Under the pieces are notes generated by a model. It was not told the origin of the DNA, did no database searches, and saw nothing but the letters and a program-made list of their open reading frames with translations. A stretch of 64,000 bases of DNA from assembly GCA_902786975.1 (NCBI GenBank), contig CADAES010000002.1, positions 1-64,000 on the forward strand, read 5' to 3'. The translations under genes were made by a program, and so were the position numbers. This DNA is from an uncultured Ruminococcus sp. (lineage in GTDB: Bacteria > Bacillota > Clostridia > Oscillospirales > Ruminococcaceae). Shown here in pieces: positions 32,922-40,620 of the stretch. How positions within the stretch are numbered: the first letter of the stretch is position 1; every line of letters starts with the position of its first letter.

Positions 32922-34211
32922 ATGTCAATTATCAGAAAAATATATGTAAACGGAAAAGACGAGGTCGAGTTCTTCAAACAGCTCGATAAAAGAAACAGCG
33001 AAACAAATAAGGAAATAACCGCAGTTGTCAGTGATATACTTGAAAACGTAAAGCAAAACGGCGACAAGGCTGTAAAGGACTATACTCTCAAATTCGACGG
33101 AAAGCTCCCACAGTACTATGAAGTTCCCAGAGAGGTCATCAATGATGCCCTTACAGAAGCTGACCCGCAGCTTGTTGAAGCTCTGCTCAACTGCATCGAG
33201 AATATAACCGATTTCCACCAGAGACAGAAAGCGCAGAGCTTTGTGAACTGCACACCCGACGGCTGTATCCTCGGTCAGAAGGTAAGAGGGCTTGAAAAGG
33301 TCGGACTTTATGTTCCGGGCGGTACGGCTGCGTACCCGTCAAGCGTACTGATGAACGCTATCCCCGCTAAGATAGCAGGCGTCAAGGAAATAACAATGGT
33401 AACACCTCCGCTTAAGGACGGTACACCCAACAAGGATATACTTGTAGCAGCTGCTCTTTGCGGAGTAGACAGAGTGTTCCTCGCAGGCGGAGCACAGGCT
33501 ATCGCAGCCCTTGCCTATGGCACGCAGGAGATGCCGAAGGTCGATAAGATAGTAGGCCCCGGAAACATCTACGTTGCAACAGCCAAGAAGCTTCTTTACG
33601 GTACTGTCGATATCGATATGTTCGCAGGACCGAGCGAGATACTTGTTATGGCAGATGAAAAAGCAAATCCACGCTATATCGCCGCAGACCTTATGTCACA
33701 GGCAGAACACGACAAGCTTGCATCGGCTGTGCTGGTCACAACAAGTGAAAGCGTTGCCGAGCAGACAATCGCTGAGATAGAAAAGCAGATGAAGGACCTT
33801 GAAAGAAAGGATATCATCAGCTATTCACTTGAAAACTACGGCGCTATCCTCGTTTGCGATACCAAGGAACAGGCTTGCGATATGGCAAACAGATTCTCGC
33901 CTGAGCACCTTGAGGTGCTGTTTGAAAACCCGATGGAGTATGTCGGCAAGCTTGACAACGCCGGGTCGATCTTCCTCGGACAGTATGCCCCCGAACCTCT
34001 CGGCGACTACTATGCTGGACCTAACCACGTTCTTCCTACAAGCGGTACTGCAAGATTCTTCTCGCCTCTTTCGGTAACGAGCTTTGAAAAGCGTTCAAGC
34101 TTTATCTACTATACCCGTGACGCTTTGCAGAAGGGCAAGGACGATATAATCTACGTTGCACAAAAGGAAGGCTTGACAGCTCACGCTAATTCGATAAAAG
34201 TAAGATTCTGA
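32922..34211 (+). CDS. hisD: Histidinol dehydrogenase
   Basis: A 429-residue zinc enzyme that oxidises histidinol to histidine in two NAD-dependent steps, ending the pathway. Family blocks seen: VPGGTAAYPSSVLMN, GGAQAIAALAYGT, VGPGNIYVATAK, DMFAGPSEILV and DLMSQAEHD with zinc ligands. ATG 32922 follows CGGAGG; an upstream extension overlaps the preceding gene and is not used. Confidence 0.96.
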   Translation: MSIIRKIYVNGKDEVEFFKQLDKRNSETNKEITAVVSDILENVKQNGDKAVKDYTLKFDGKLPQYYEVPREVINDALTEADPQLVEALLNCIENITDFHQRQKAQSFVNCTPDGCILGQKVRGLEKVGLYVPGGTAAYPSSVLMNAIPAKIAGVKEITMVTPPLKDGTPNKDILVAAALCGVDRVFLAGGAQAIAALAYGTQEMPKVDKIVGPGNIYVATAKKLLYGTVDIDMFAGPSEILVMADEKANPRYIAADLMSQAEHDKLASAVLVTTSESVAEQTIAEIEKQMKDLERKDIISYSLENYGAILVCDTKEQACDMANRFSPEHLEVLFENPMEYVGKLDNAGSIFLGQYAPEPLGDYYAGPNHVLPTSGTARFFSPLSVTSFEKRSSFIYYTRDALQKGKDDIIYVAQKEGLTAHANSIKVRF

Positions 34212-34238
34212 CCCATTAAGACAGGCAGGTGTTTTAAT

Positions 34239-34817
34239 ATGAGAACAGCACAGATAACAAGAACGACCAAAGAAACAGATATAACTCTGAGCATCGACCT
34301 TGACGGCAAGGGAAATGTCAGCATAGATTCGGGCATAGGCTTCTTTGACCATATGCTCACAGCTCTTGCTGTACACAGCGGAGTCGATATGGATATCAAA
34401 TGCAAGGGCGACCTCTATGTAGACGGTCACCACAGCGTCGAGGATATCGGTATCTGCCTCGGAAAAGCCTTTGCACAGGCTCTCGGCGACAAGGCAGGCA
34501 TAGCACGCTACGGAAGTGCATTTGTTCCTATGGACGAGGCGCTTGCATTCTGCTCGCTTGATATCAGCGGACGTTCGTTCCTTGTGTTTGATGCATCGTT
34601 CAGTGACGACAGGATAGGTGAGTACGATACCTGCCTTACCGAGGAGTTTTTCAGAGCATTTGCGTTCAATGCAGGCATTACCCTGCACATCAGACAGGAG
34701 TACGGAAAGAATGATCACCATATCGCAGAGGCGATCTTTAAAGCTGTTGCACACGCCTTGAAACAAGCTCTTGCGGTAAACGGCGGTGCTGTTTTGTCAA
34801 CAAAAGGAGTTCTGTGA
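34239..34817 (+). CDS. hisB: Imidazoleglycerol-phosphate dehydratase
   Basis: A 192-residue monofunctional HisB that dehydrates imidazoleglycerol phosphate to imidazole acetol phosphate. The two metal-binding repeats GHHSVEDIG and DHHIAEA are present, and FFDHMLTAL precedes the first. There is no fused histidinol phosphatase domain. The following transamination by HisC is not encoded here. Its stop overlaps the hisH start by one base. Confidence 0.96.
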   Translation: MRTAQITRTTKETDITLSIDLDGKGNVSIDSGIGFFDHMLTALAVHSGVDMDIKCKGDLYVDGHHSVEDIGICLGKAFAQALGDKAGIARYGSAFVPMDEALAFCSLDISGRSFLVFDASFSDDRIGEYDTCLTEEFFRAFAFNAGITLHIRQEYGKNDHHIAEAIFKAVAHALKQALAVNGGAVLSTKGVL

Positions 34818-35419
34818 TGATAGCGATAGTTGATTACGGCGCAGGCAATATCTTTTCCGTGAAAAACGCTCTGGACTTTCTTGGCTTTGACAGTATCCTG
34901 ACCAAGGATAAGGCCGAGCTTGAAGCCGCCGATTCGATAATACTTCCCGGTGTCGGAGCTTTTCCCGCCGCAATGAGAATGCTCGGGGAAAGCGGTCTGG
35001 TCGATACGCTGAAAGAGCAGGCACGCAAGAAGCCTTTTCTTGGTATCTGCCTCGGAATGCAGCTGCTGTTTGAGAAAAGCTACGAGTTTGAAGTCTGCGA
35101 GGGGCTTTCACTTATCAACGGCTATGTCGATAAGATAGACGAGCCCGACCTCGTTATCCCGCATATGGGCTGGAACAAGCTTGAGATAAAACAGCCTTGT
35201 CCGCTGTTTGAGGGACTGGGAAATGACGAGTTCGTGTATTTTGTTCACTCGTACAAAGCCTTCTGCGGCAGTGAAGCACTTTATGCAGACTGCATCTACG
35301 GTCACAGCGTACCCGCAGTCGTAGGCGACGGAAAGTTTGTTTTCGGCTGCCAGTTCCACCCCGAGAAAAGCGGAAATACTGGGCTGAGAATACTTGAAAA
35401 CTTTGCAAAAATGCGTTGA
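34817..35419 (+). CDS. hisH: Imidazole glycerol phosphate synthase, glutaminase subunit
   Basis: A 200-residue class I glutamine amidotransferase that passes ammonia to HisF. The nucleophile motif is [10 protein letters not shown] and the His-Glu pair lies in FHPEKSG. An in-frame GTG (34814) precedes ATG 34817; AAAAGGAG supports ATG. The stop-start overlap with hisB (TGATG) suggests coupling. It is followed by hisF, without hisA between them. Confidence 0.95.
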   Translation: MIAIVDYGAGNIFSVKNALDFLGFDSILTKDKAELEAADSIILPGVGAFPAAMRMLGESGLVDTLKEQARKKPFLGICLGMQLLFEKSYEFEVCEGLSLINGYVDKIDEPDLVIPHMGWNKLEIKQPCPLFEGLGNDEFVYFVHSYKAFCGSEALYADCIYGHSVPAVVGDGKFVFGCQFHPEKSGNTGLRILENFAKMR

Positions 35420-35432
35420 GGAGGCAGAAAGT

Positions 35433-36188
35433 ATGCTCGCTAAAAGAATAATACCCTGCCTTGATGTGCGTGACGGCAAGGTCGTCAAGGGGGTAAACTT
35501 TGAAGGTATAAAGGAAGTCGGCGACCCCGTCGAGTGTGCTGCGGAATATGACAGACAGGGCGCTGATGAGATAGTTTTTTACGATATAACAGCTTCTCAC
35601 GAGGGCAGGGGAGTTATCCTCGACGTCGTAAGAGAAACTGCAAAAAAGGTCTTTGTCCCGCTGACTGTCGGCGGAGGCATCGCAACAGTCGAGGATATAA
35701 GAAATACACTGCGTGCAGGTGCGGATAAGGTATCTGTTAATTCGCAGGCAGTAAAGAATCCTCAGCTTATCAAAGAGGGTGCTGACATTTTCGGCAGCCA
35801 GTGTATTTGCGTAGGCGTCGATGCAAAGGCAATAAGTCCAAATAAATGGACAGTTTACATCAACGGCGGAAGGATAGACATGCATATCGACCTTATCGAC
35901 TGGGTGAAGAAATGCGAACAGCTCGGTGCAGGCGAGATATGCTTAAATTCGATAGATACCGACGGCGTCAGAGGCGGATTTGACCTTGCGATGCTCAAGG
36001 CGGTCGTAGATGCCGTGAAGATTCCTGTTATCGCCTCGGGCGGTGCGGGAAAGCTCGGAGATTTTGCAGAAAGCTTCTTAAAGACCGACTGCTCGGCTGC
36101 ACTTGCAGCAAGCCTTTTCCATTTCAGAGAGCTGACCGTGGGTCAGGTAAAGGACGATTGCCGCAGTAAGGGGATAATCGTAAGATAA
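35433..36188 (+). CDS. hisF: Imidazole glycerol phosphate synthase, cyclase subunit
   Basis: A 251-residue TIM-barrel enzyme that closes the imidazole ring and releases AICAR. The first strand, [15 protein letters not shown], and the catalytic second aspartate in CVGVDAK are present, and both phosphate-binding loops are visible ([14 protein letters not shown]). ATG 35433 follows TGAGGAGG. In most operons hisA lies between hisH and hisF; here the two are 13 bases apart. Confidence 0.96.
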   Translation: MLAKRIIPCLDVRDGKVVKGVNFEGIKEVGDPVECAAEYDRQGADEIVFYDITASHEGRGVILDVVRETAKKVFVPLTVGGGIATVEDIRNTLRAGADKVSVNSQAVKNPQLIKEGADIFGSQCICVGVDAKAISPNKWTVYINGGRIDMHIDLIDWVKKCEQLGAGEICLNSIDTDGVRGGFDLAMLKAVVDAVKIPVIASGGAGKLGDFAESFLKTDCSAALAASLFHFRELTVGQVKDDCRSKGIIVR

Positions 36189-36208
36189 ATACAAAAGGGG
36201 AGAAGGGT

Positions 36209-36580
36209 ATGTATTTCACCTCGGAGTATGCTGATGTAAGTTATCTTGAAGATATAGACAAAGTGCTGCTCACCTGGAAAAAGGAAGCAAAGTTTGATAA
36301 CTACCGCAAACCTGCTTCGGCAGCGCTGGAGCTTTTGCGTGAGCATGACTGCGATCTCGTTATCGACGCCAGAAACGGCTTTGAGGACGAAAAGGAAGAT
36401 GTCGAGTGGGGATTTTCTTTTCTTCTGCCCGAGATATCCAAAACCGGCTGCAAGACCGTGTGGTTTATTATGACTCAGGTGAATGAGGATACTATCGGTG
36501 AAGAAATGGATATGTGGACTGCCGAGTTCCTAAAGTATTTCAGCGTTAAAAAGGTCGACAGCCCGGAAAAGATCGGATAG
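36209..36580 (+). CDS. Conserved protein of unknown function (possibly STAS/SpoIIAA-like)
   Basis: A 123-residue soluble protein. The layout of a central DLVIDARNGFED strand-loop, a VEWGFSFLLPEI helix and a KTVWFIM strand resembles the SpoIIAA/STAS-like fold, but I cannot confirm this. There is no signal peptide or membrane segment. AGGGGAGAAGGG precedes the ATG. It is placed 20 bases after hisF and 5 bases before a GNAT gene, inside the histidine operon, with no pathway role evident. Confidence 0.75.
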   Translation: MYFTSEYADVSYLEDIDKVLLTWKKEAKFDNYRKPASAALELLREHDCDLVIDARNGFEDEKEDVEWGFSFLLPEISKTGCKTVWFIMTQVNEDTIGEEMDMWTAEFLKYFSVKKVDSPEKIG

Positions 36581-36585
36581 ATATT

Positions 36586-36987
36586 ATGATAGAGTATAAA
36601 GATATACATGATTTTACCGAGCAGCATCTTGAAAGGCTTTTTCTTTCGGTCGAATGGTCGTCGGGACATTTCCCCGATAAGCTGGTAATTGCTATGAAGA
36701 ACTATGAAACGGTCTATTCCGCCTGGGACGGCGATAAGCTGGTCGGAATGATATGTGCTATGGACGATGGCATAATGACGGCTTATGTTCACTATCTTCT
36801 CGTTGACCCCTGCTATCACGGTCAGACGATAGGCAGAACGCTCGTGGATATGGTGAAGAAGAAATATAGGGATTATCTCAGAGTCATTCTAGTTGCATAT
36901 AAGAACGAAACACACTTTTACGAGCAGTGCGGCTTTAAGACAGAGGATAAGTCGCTGCCGATGTGCATCACAAGTCTTTGGACATAA
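36586..36987 (+). CDS. GNAT-family N-acetyltransferase in the his operon
   Basis: A 133-residue acetyltransferase. Motif A covers [20 protein letters not shown] (GQTIGR is the acetyl-CoA loop), and motif B has FYEQCGFK. The substrate is unknown. It is 5 bases after the preceding gene and 10 before hisI, so it is part of the histidine transcript. No strong ribosome site lies upstream, so its translation may depend on the gene before it. It is unrelated in detail to the GNAT gene at 1014-1448. Confidence 0.85.
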   Translation: MIEYKDIHDFTEQHLERLFLSVEWSSGHFPDKLVIAMKNYETVYSAWDGDKLVGMICAMDDGIMTAYVHYLLVDPCYHGQTIGRTLVDMVKKKYRDYLRVILVAYKNETHFYEQCGFKTEDKSLPMCITSLWT

Positions 36988-36997
36988 AGGAGCAGAT

Positions 36998-37351
36998 ATG
37001 AGTAAAGTTAAGATAGACATAAACGAACTGGACAAGTATTTCAAAAAGAGCGAGCTTATCCCTGCGATATGCTTTGAAGCGGACACCAAGACCGTGCTTA
37101 TGCTTGCCTATATGAATAAGGAGAGCCTGAAAAAGACACTTGAAACAGGCTATACATGGTTCTGGAGCCGCTCAAGGCAGGAACTGTGGAACAAGGGTGC
37201 GACCAGCGGACATCTTCAGAAGGTCGTAAGCATCTGGTCTGACTGTGACGATGATACGCTGCTTGTGAATGTGAAGCAGACAGGAGCAGCCTGCCATACC
37301 GGCTCATACAGCTGTTTTTTCAATGAAATGTACAATGAGGAGGAAAAGTGA
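36998..37351 (+). CDS. hisI: Phosphoribosyl-AMP cyclohydrolase
   Basis: A 117-residue zinc enzyme that opens the adenine ring of phosphoribosyl-AMP. Conserved segments are [31 protein letters not shown] and the metal-binding [12 protein letters not shown]. It is monofunctional: the HisE activity is a separate gene, one base further on. ATG 36998 follows AAAGGAG. Confidence 0.96.
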   Translation: MSKVKIDINELDKYFKKSELIPAICFEADTKTVLMLAYMNKESLKKTLETGYTWFWSRSRQELWNKGATSGHLQKVVSIWSDCDDDTLLVNVKQTGAACHTGSYSCFFNEMYNEEEK

Positions 37352-37352
37352 A

Positions 37353-37691
37353 ATGAACGTATATCAGGAGATATTTGAGGTGCTCAAACAGAGGAAGATC
37401 GACAACGATAACGGTAATGCCCCCGAAAAGTCCTATACCTGCTACCTTTATCAGCAGGGCGTTGATAAGATATGCAAAAAGGTCGGAGAGGAAGCTGCCG
37501 AAACTATAATTGCTGCAAAGAATGGCGACAATGATGAGCTTAAAAACGAGATCAACGATCTTTTGTATCATATTATGGTGCTTTGCGCAAACCAGGGACT
37601 TGACTGGAGCGAGATAGAAAAGGTGCTTGAAGAAAGAAACGAAAAGATAGGAAATCTTAAAAACTTCCACACCACAGACAAGAATACTTAA
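37353..37691 (+). CDS. hisE: Phosphoribosyl-ATP pyrophosphatase
   Basis: A 112-residue all-helical enzyme of the MazG-like fold that hydrolyses phosphoribosyl-ATP to phosphoribosyl-AMP. The family signature KKVGEEAAETIIAAKN and the EINDLLYH metal-binding helix are seen. ATG 37353 lies one base after the hisI stop; the ribosome site, GAGGAGG, is inside hisI, which implies coupling. It is the last gene of the operon. Confidence 0.96.
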   Translation: MNVYQEIFEVLKQRKIDNDNGNAPEKSYTCYLYQQGVDKICKKVGEEAAETIIAAKNGDNDELKNEINDLLYHIMVLCANQGLDWSEIEKVLEERNEKIGNLKNFHTTDKNT

Positions 37692-37699
37692 ACCCCACT

Positions 37700-37731
37700 A
37701 AAGATCGGAAAATGTGTCCGATCTTTATATT
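37700..37731 (+). terminator. Terminator of the his operon
   Basis: A perfect 9-bp stem AAAGATCGG/CCGATCTTT (37700-37708/37718-37726) with a 9-base loop, followed by ATATTTT. Confidence 0.85.
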
Positions 37732-37824
37732 TTACTCGTTATGCACACAATTCCTGCGGCTTGAATAAGATGTAGGGAAGTAAAAAATGCTTCCAACATA
37801 AATCAAAGTCAGGAGGATTTGACT

Positions 37825-38616
37825 ATGAGCGAACAAGTTAAACAGAACACATTTAAGGACGCAGTATGTGTTGAGGCAATGCGTGTGTTCGATTCCTGCT
37901 CATCGCAGGATTGCCTGGAGGATCTGCTTGTCAATGTAGATGCCCAGACCCAGACGCTGCTCAATTCCGCAAGCCACGTGAAAATACCCTGTGCCGAGGT
38001 AATAGATGCGGCTTTCACCGTTGACCCCGTACCTTTCAACAAGGGCTTTTACTCTGTGGACATAACCTACACATTCAGACTTGAAATGGAGATCACTTCC
38101 TGTGATGAAGTCCCGACTGTCAGCGATGCCGTCGGCTCTGCAAGGTTCAACAAAAAGGTGATACTTTTCGGAAGTGAGGGGAACACAAAGGCGTTCCGTT
38201 CCGACGAAACGAACGCTCCAGTTATCAACGGCTGTGATTGCTGCTCGACACTCCCGATAGCCTCGGTCAGCGTTGTTGACCCGATCGTTCTTGGAACTAA
38301 GTTCATCTGCAATCCGTGCCAGCCTGTTCCGCCGTGCGGATATGATTGCAACGATGCTCAGGGCTGTCAGGACGAACCTGTCTTTGACCCCACCAACCGA
38401 CAGGTCAAGGTGACGCTCGGACAGTTCTCGGTCATCAAGCTCGAAAGACCCGTGCCGGTACTCGTTCCTGTTTACGATTACTGTATCCCTCTCAAGGAGT
38501 GCTCCAGCAATACCGATTCTCCCTGCGAGGTGTTTGAGAAGATTTCTTTCCCGACCGAGGAGTTTTTCCCGAAGGGACTTGAAACAGATACACAGGCAGA
38601 CGCAAATACACAGTGA
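37825..38616 (+). CDS. Cysteine-rich conserved clostridial protein of unknown function
   Basis: A 263-residue protein with 16 cysteines, several in clusters (GCDCC, CNPCQPVPPC, CNDAQGC). There is no signal peptide or membrane segment. The middle looks beta-rich, with repeated VDP.PFNKGFYSVDI and VVDPIVLGTKF segments. From memory, proteins with this MSEQVxxNTFxxAVC start are common in spore-forming Clostridia and are annotated as hypothetical. Soluble, cysteine-rich and without an export signal would suit a spore coat or exosporium protein, but that is inference. ATG 37825 follows AGGAGG. It is a single-gene unit. Confidence 0.85.
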   Translation: MSEQVKQNTFKDAVCVEAMRVFDSCSSQDCLEDLLVNVDAQTQTLLNSASHVKIPCAEVIDAAFTVDPVPFNKGFYSVDITYTFRLEMEITSCDEVPTVSDAVGSARFNKKVILFGSEGNTKAFRSDETNAPVINGCDCCSTLPIASVSVVDPIVLGTKFICNPCQPVPPCGYDCNDAQGCQDEPVFDPTNRQVKVTLGQFSVIKLERPVPVLVPVYDYCIPLKECSSNTDSPCEVFEKISFPTEEFFPKGLETDTQADANTQ

Positions 38617-38630
38617 ACAACGCCAATACC

Positions 38631-38654
38631 GCCGCCGCAGTTTCCTGCGGCGGC
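38631..38654 (+). terminator. Terminator of the cysteine-rich protein gene
   Basis: A perfect, very GC-rich 10-bp stem GCCGCCGCAG/CTGCGGCGGC with loop TTTC. The T tract that follows is weak (ATTTGCTTGTT). Confidence 0.75.
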
Positions 38655-38681
38655 ATTTGCTTGTTACAGCACATTTTTTTG

Positions 38682-38710
38682 TTGACAAAAGGGCGCGAAA
38701 GAGTTATAAT
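38682..38710 (+). promoter_or_regulatory. Consensus promoter of miaB-ylbF-mutSL
   Basis: TTGACA (38682-38687), a 17-base spacer, TATAAT (38705-38710). Both boxes are perfect. Confidence 0.93.
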
Positions 38711-38758
38711 AAAATAGTATGATTATGTCTTGACGACAGTGCTGGAAGAGGGAATGAC

Positions 38759-40150
38759 ATGGCTGATACAATGCTTGAAAAAGAATATGCAAAGTCCGGA
38801 CTTTTAAAACTCAGCCGTGATTTCTGCGAGCGCTGCGGACATGCCCCGCTTGCCTACGTCCATTCTTTCGGCTGTCAGCAGAACGTAAGCGACGGCGAGA
38901 AGCTCAAAGGGCAGCTCTCCGGCATAGGCTACGATTTTACCGATGACATCACGAAGGCTCAGCTCATCCTGCTCAATACCTGTGCTGTGCGTGAGAACGC
39001 CGAGGACAAGGTGTTCGGAACACTTGGCGACCTGAAACATCTCAAAGAGCAGAACCCCGATACCGTTATAGCCGTCTGCGGCTGTATGGCTCAGCAGAAG
39101 CATGTCGCCGAAAAGATAAAGTCCACCTATCGGCAGGTAGACCTCGTTTTCGGAACGTTTGCCTATAACGACTTTTATCAGATGCTGCTTGAAGTGCTGA
39201 CAAACAGGACTCGTATCTTTAACCAGAGCGAAAAGCCCTCGGATATAGACGAAGGCTTCACACAGCTGCGAAGCGATAAGCTCAGAGCATTCATCCCGAT
39301 AATGTACGGCTGCAATAACTTTTGTACCTATTGCATCGTGCCTTATGTCAGAGGCAGGGAGAGAAGCAGAAAGCCCGATTCTGTCATCGACGAGGTAACA
39401 AAGCTTGTTTCGCAGGGCTATAAGGAGATAACGCTCCTCGGACAGAATGTCAATTCGTACAGCTATGGCTTTTCAGAGCTTCTTAAAGAAGCGGACCGTA
39501 TCCCGGGCAAATTCAGGATACGCTTTATGTCAAGCCACCCGAAGGACGCAGGAAAAGAGCTTATCGACACGATCCTTGAAAGTGAAAAGGTGTGCAAGTG
39601 CCTTCACCTTCCGCTTCAGTCGGGAAGCGACAGGATACTGAAGCTTATGAACAGACGCTACGATACAAAGCAGTATCTGGATATAATAAACTATGCAAGA
39701 AGCAAAGCCCCCGAGTTTTCTTTTTCGACAGATATAATCGTAGGCTTCCCGGGGGAAACCTACAAGGAGTTCTGTGAAACAAAGGAGCTTGTAAAGAGCA
39801 TAAAATACGATAATATATATTCGTTCGTCTATTCACGCCGCAGCGGTACCAAAGCCGCCGAGCTTGAGGACAGCATCAGCGATAAGCAAAAGGGTCTGTG
39901 GCTCAGAGAGCTTCTGCTTGAACAAAGAGAGGTCTCGTCGCAGTGGCTTTCACGCTTTGTCGGAAAGACTGTCGAGGTGCTTGCCGAGGGCGAGGGAAGG
40001 ACCGGCGAGGACTATCTTACCGGAAAGAACGATGAGGGTATCATCGTTGAGTTCAAAGCGGACAAAAAATATATCGGAGAATTCGTACAGGTGCGCATAA
40101 CAAAGGCTATGAACTGGGCTTTGGAAGGCGAGCTTGTTGAAGATAAATAA
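38759..40150 (+). CDS. miaB: tRNA-2-methylthio-N6-dimethylallyladenosine synthase
   Basis: A 463-residue radical-SAM methylthiotransferase that adds the 2-methylthio group at A37 of tRNAs reading UNN codons. An N-terminal domain binds the first cluster (SFGCQQNVSDGE start, CAVRENAE, CGCMAQ); the radical-SAM motif is YGCNNFCTYCIVPYVRGRE; a TRAM domain lies at the C terminus. Its substrate is made by MiaA, encoded later in the same run. Confidence 0.96.
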   Translation: MADTMLEKEYAKSGLLKLSRDFCERCGHAPLAYVHSFGCQQNVSDGEKLKGQLSGIGYDFTDDITKAQLILLNTCAVRENAEDKVFGTLGDLKHLKEQNPDTVIAVCGCMAQQKHVAEKIKSTYRQVDLVFGTFAYNDFYQMLLEVLTNRTRIFNQSEKPSDIDEGFTQLRSDKLRAFIPIMYGCNNFCTYCIVPYVRGRERSRKPDSVIDEVTKLVSQGYKEITLLGQNVNSYSYGFSELLKEADRIPGKFRIRFMSSHPKDAGKELIDTILESEKVCKCLHLPLQSGSDRILKLMNRRYDTKQYLDIINYARSKAPEFSFSTDIIVGFPGETYKEFCETKELVKSIKYDNIYSFVYSRRSGTKAAELEDSISDKQKGLWLRELLLEQREVSSQWLSRFVGKTVEVLAEGEGRTGEDYLTGKNDEGIIVEFKADKKYIGEFVQVRITKAMNWALEGELVEDK

Positions 40151-40171
40151 ATACCAGTAAGGAGAATTGAA

Positions 40172-40582
40172 ATGACAGTAATTGAAAAGGCAAGAGAGCT
40201 TGGAACAGTACTTCAGCAGGACGAAAGATACACAAGGTATATGAAGGCTTGTGAGATCAACGATACCGATTCCGAGCTGCAAAAGGCTATCGGAGAGTTC
40301 AACCTTAAAAGAGCCGAGCTCAGCAAGGAAATGAAGGAGCCTGACAAGAACGCTGATAAGCTTACCGAGCTTGACAAAGAGATCAGAGAGATGTACGACA
40401 ATATTATGGCAATGCCTAAGATGGTCGAGTATAACGAGGCTAAGGACGCTATGGACAAGCTGCTGGATTCCATCAACTATATCGTATCTATGGCTGCAAA
40501 CGGTGAGGACCCGATGACCTGTCCCGAACAGGCACCCCACAGCTGCAGCGGAAGCTGCAGCACCTGCGGCGGCTGCCATTGA
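40172..40582 (+). CDS. YlbF/YmcA family protein with cysteine-rich tail
   Basis: A 136-residue helical protein of the YlbF (DUF964) family. In Bacillus, YlbF, YmcA and YaaT form a complex that carries iron-sulfur clusters and steers RNase Y maturation of mRNA and phosphorelay-dependent development. The C terminus here ends in CSGSCSTCGGCH, with a further Cys about 12 residues earlier, which is fit to bind a cluster. It lies 21 bases after miaB and 38 before mutS. Which of the paralogues it matches is not clear. Confidence 0.85.
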   Translation: MTVIEKARELGTVLQQDERYTRYMKACEINDTDSELQKAIGEFNLKRAELSKEMKEPDKNADKLTELDKEIREMYDNIMAMPKMVEYNEAKDAMDKLLDSINYIVSMAANGEDPMTCPEQAPHSCSGSCSTCGGCH

Positions 40583-40620
40583 TATCTTAAAAGCAAATGA
40601 CCGGACAGGAGTGAGTTGAG

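Noticed and set aside
37776-37794. Inverted repeat GGAAG/CTTCC before the cysteine-rich gene
   Set aside because: Five base pairs with a 9-base loop are too weak to separate from chance.
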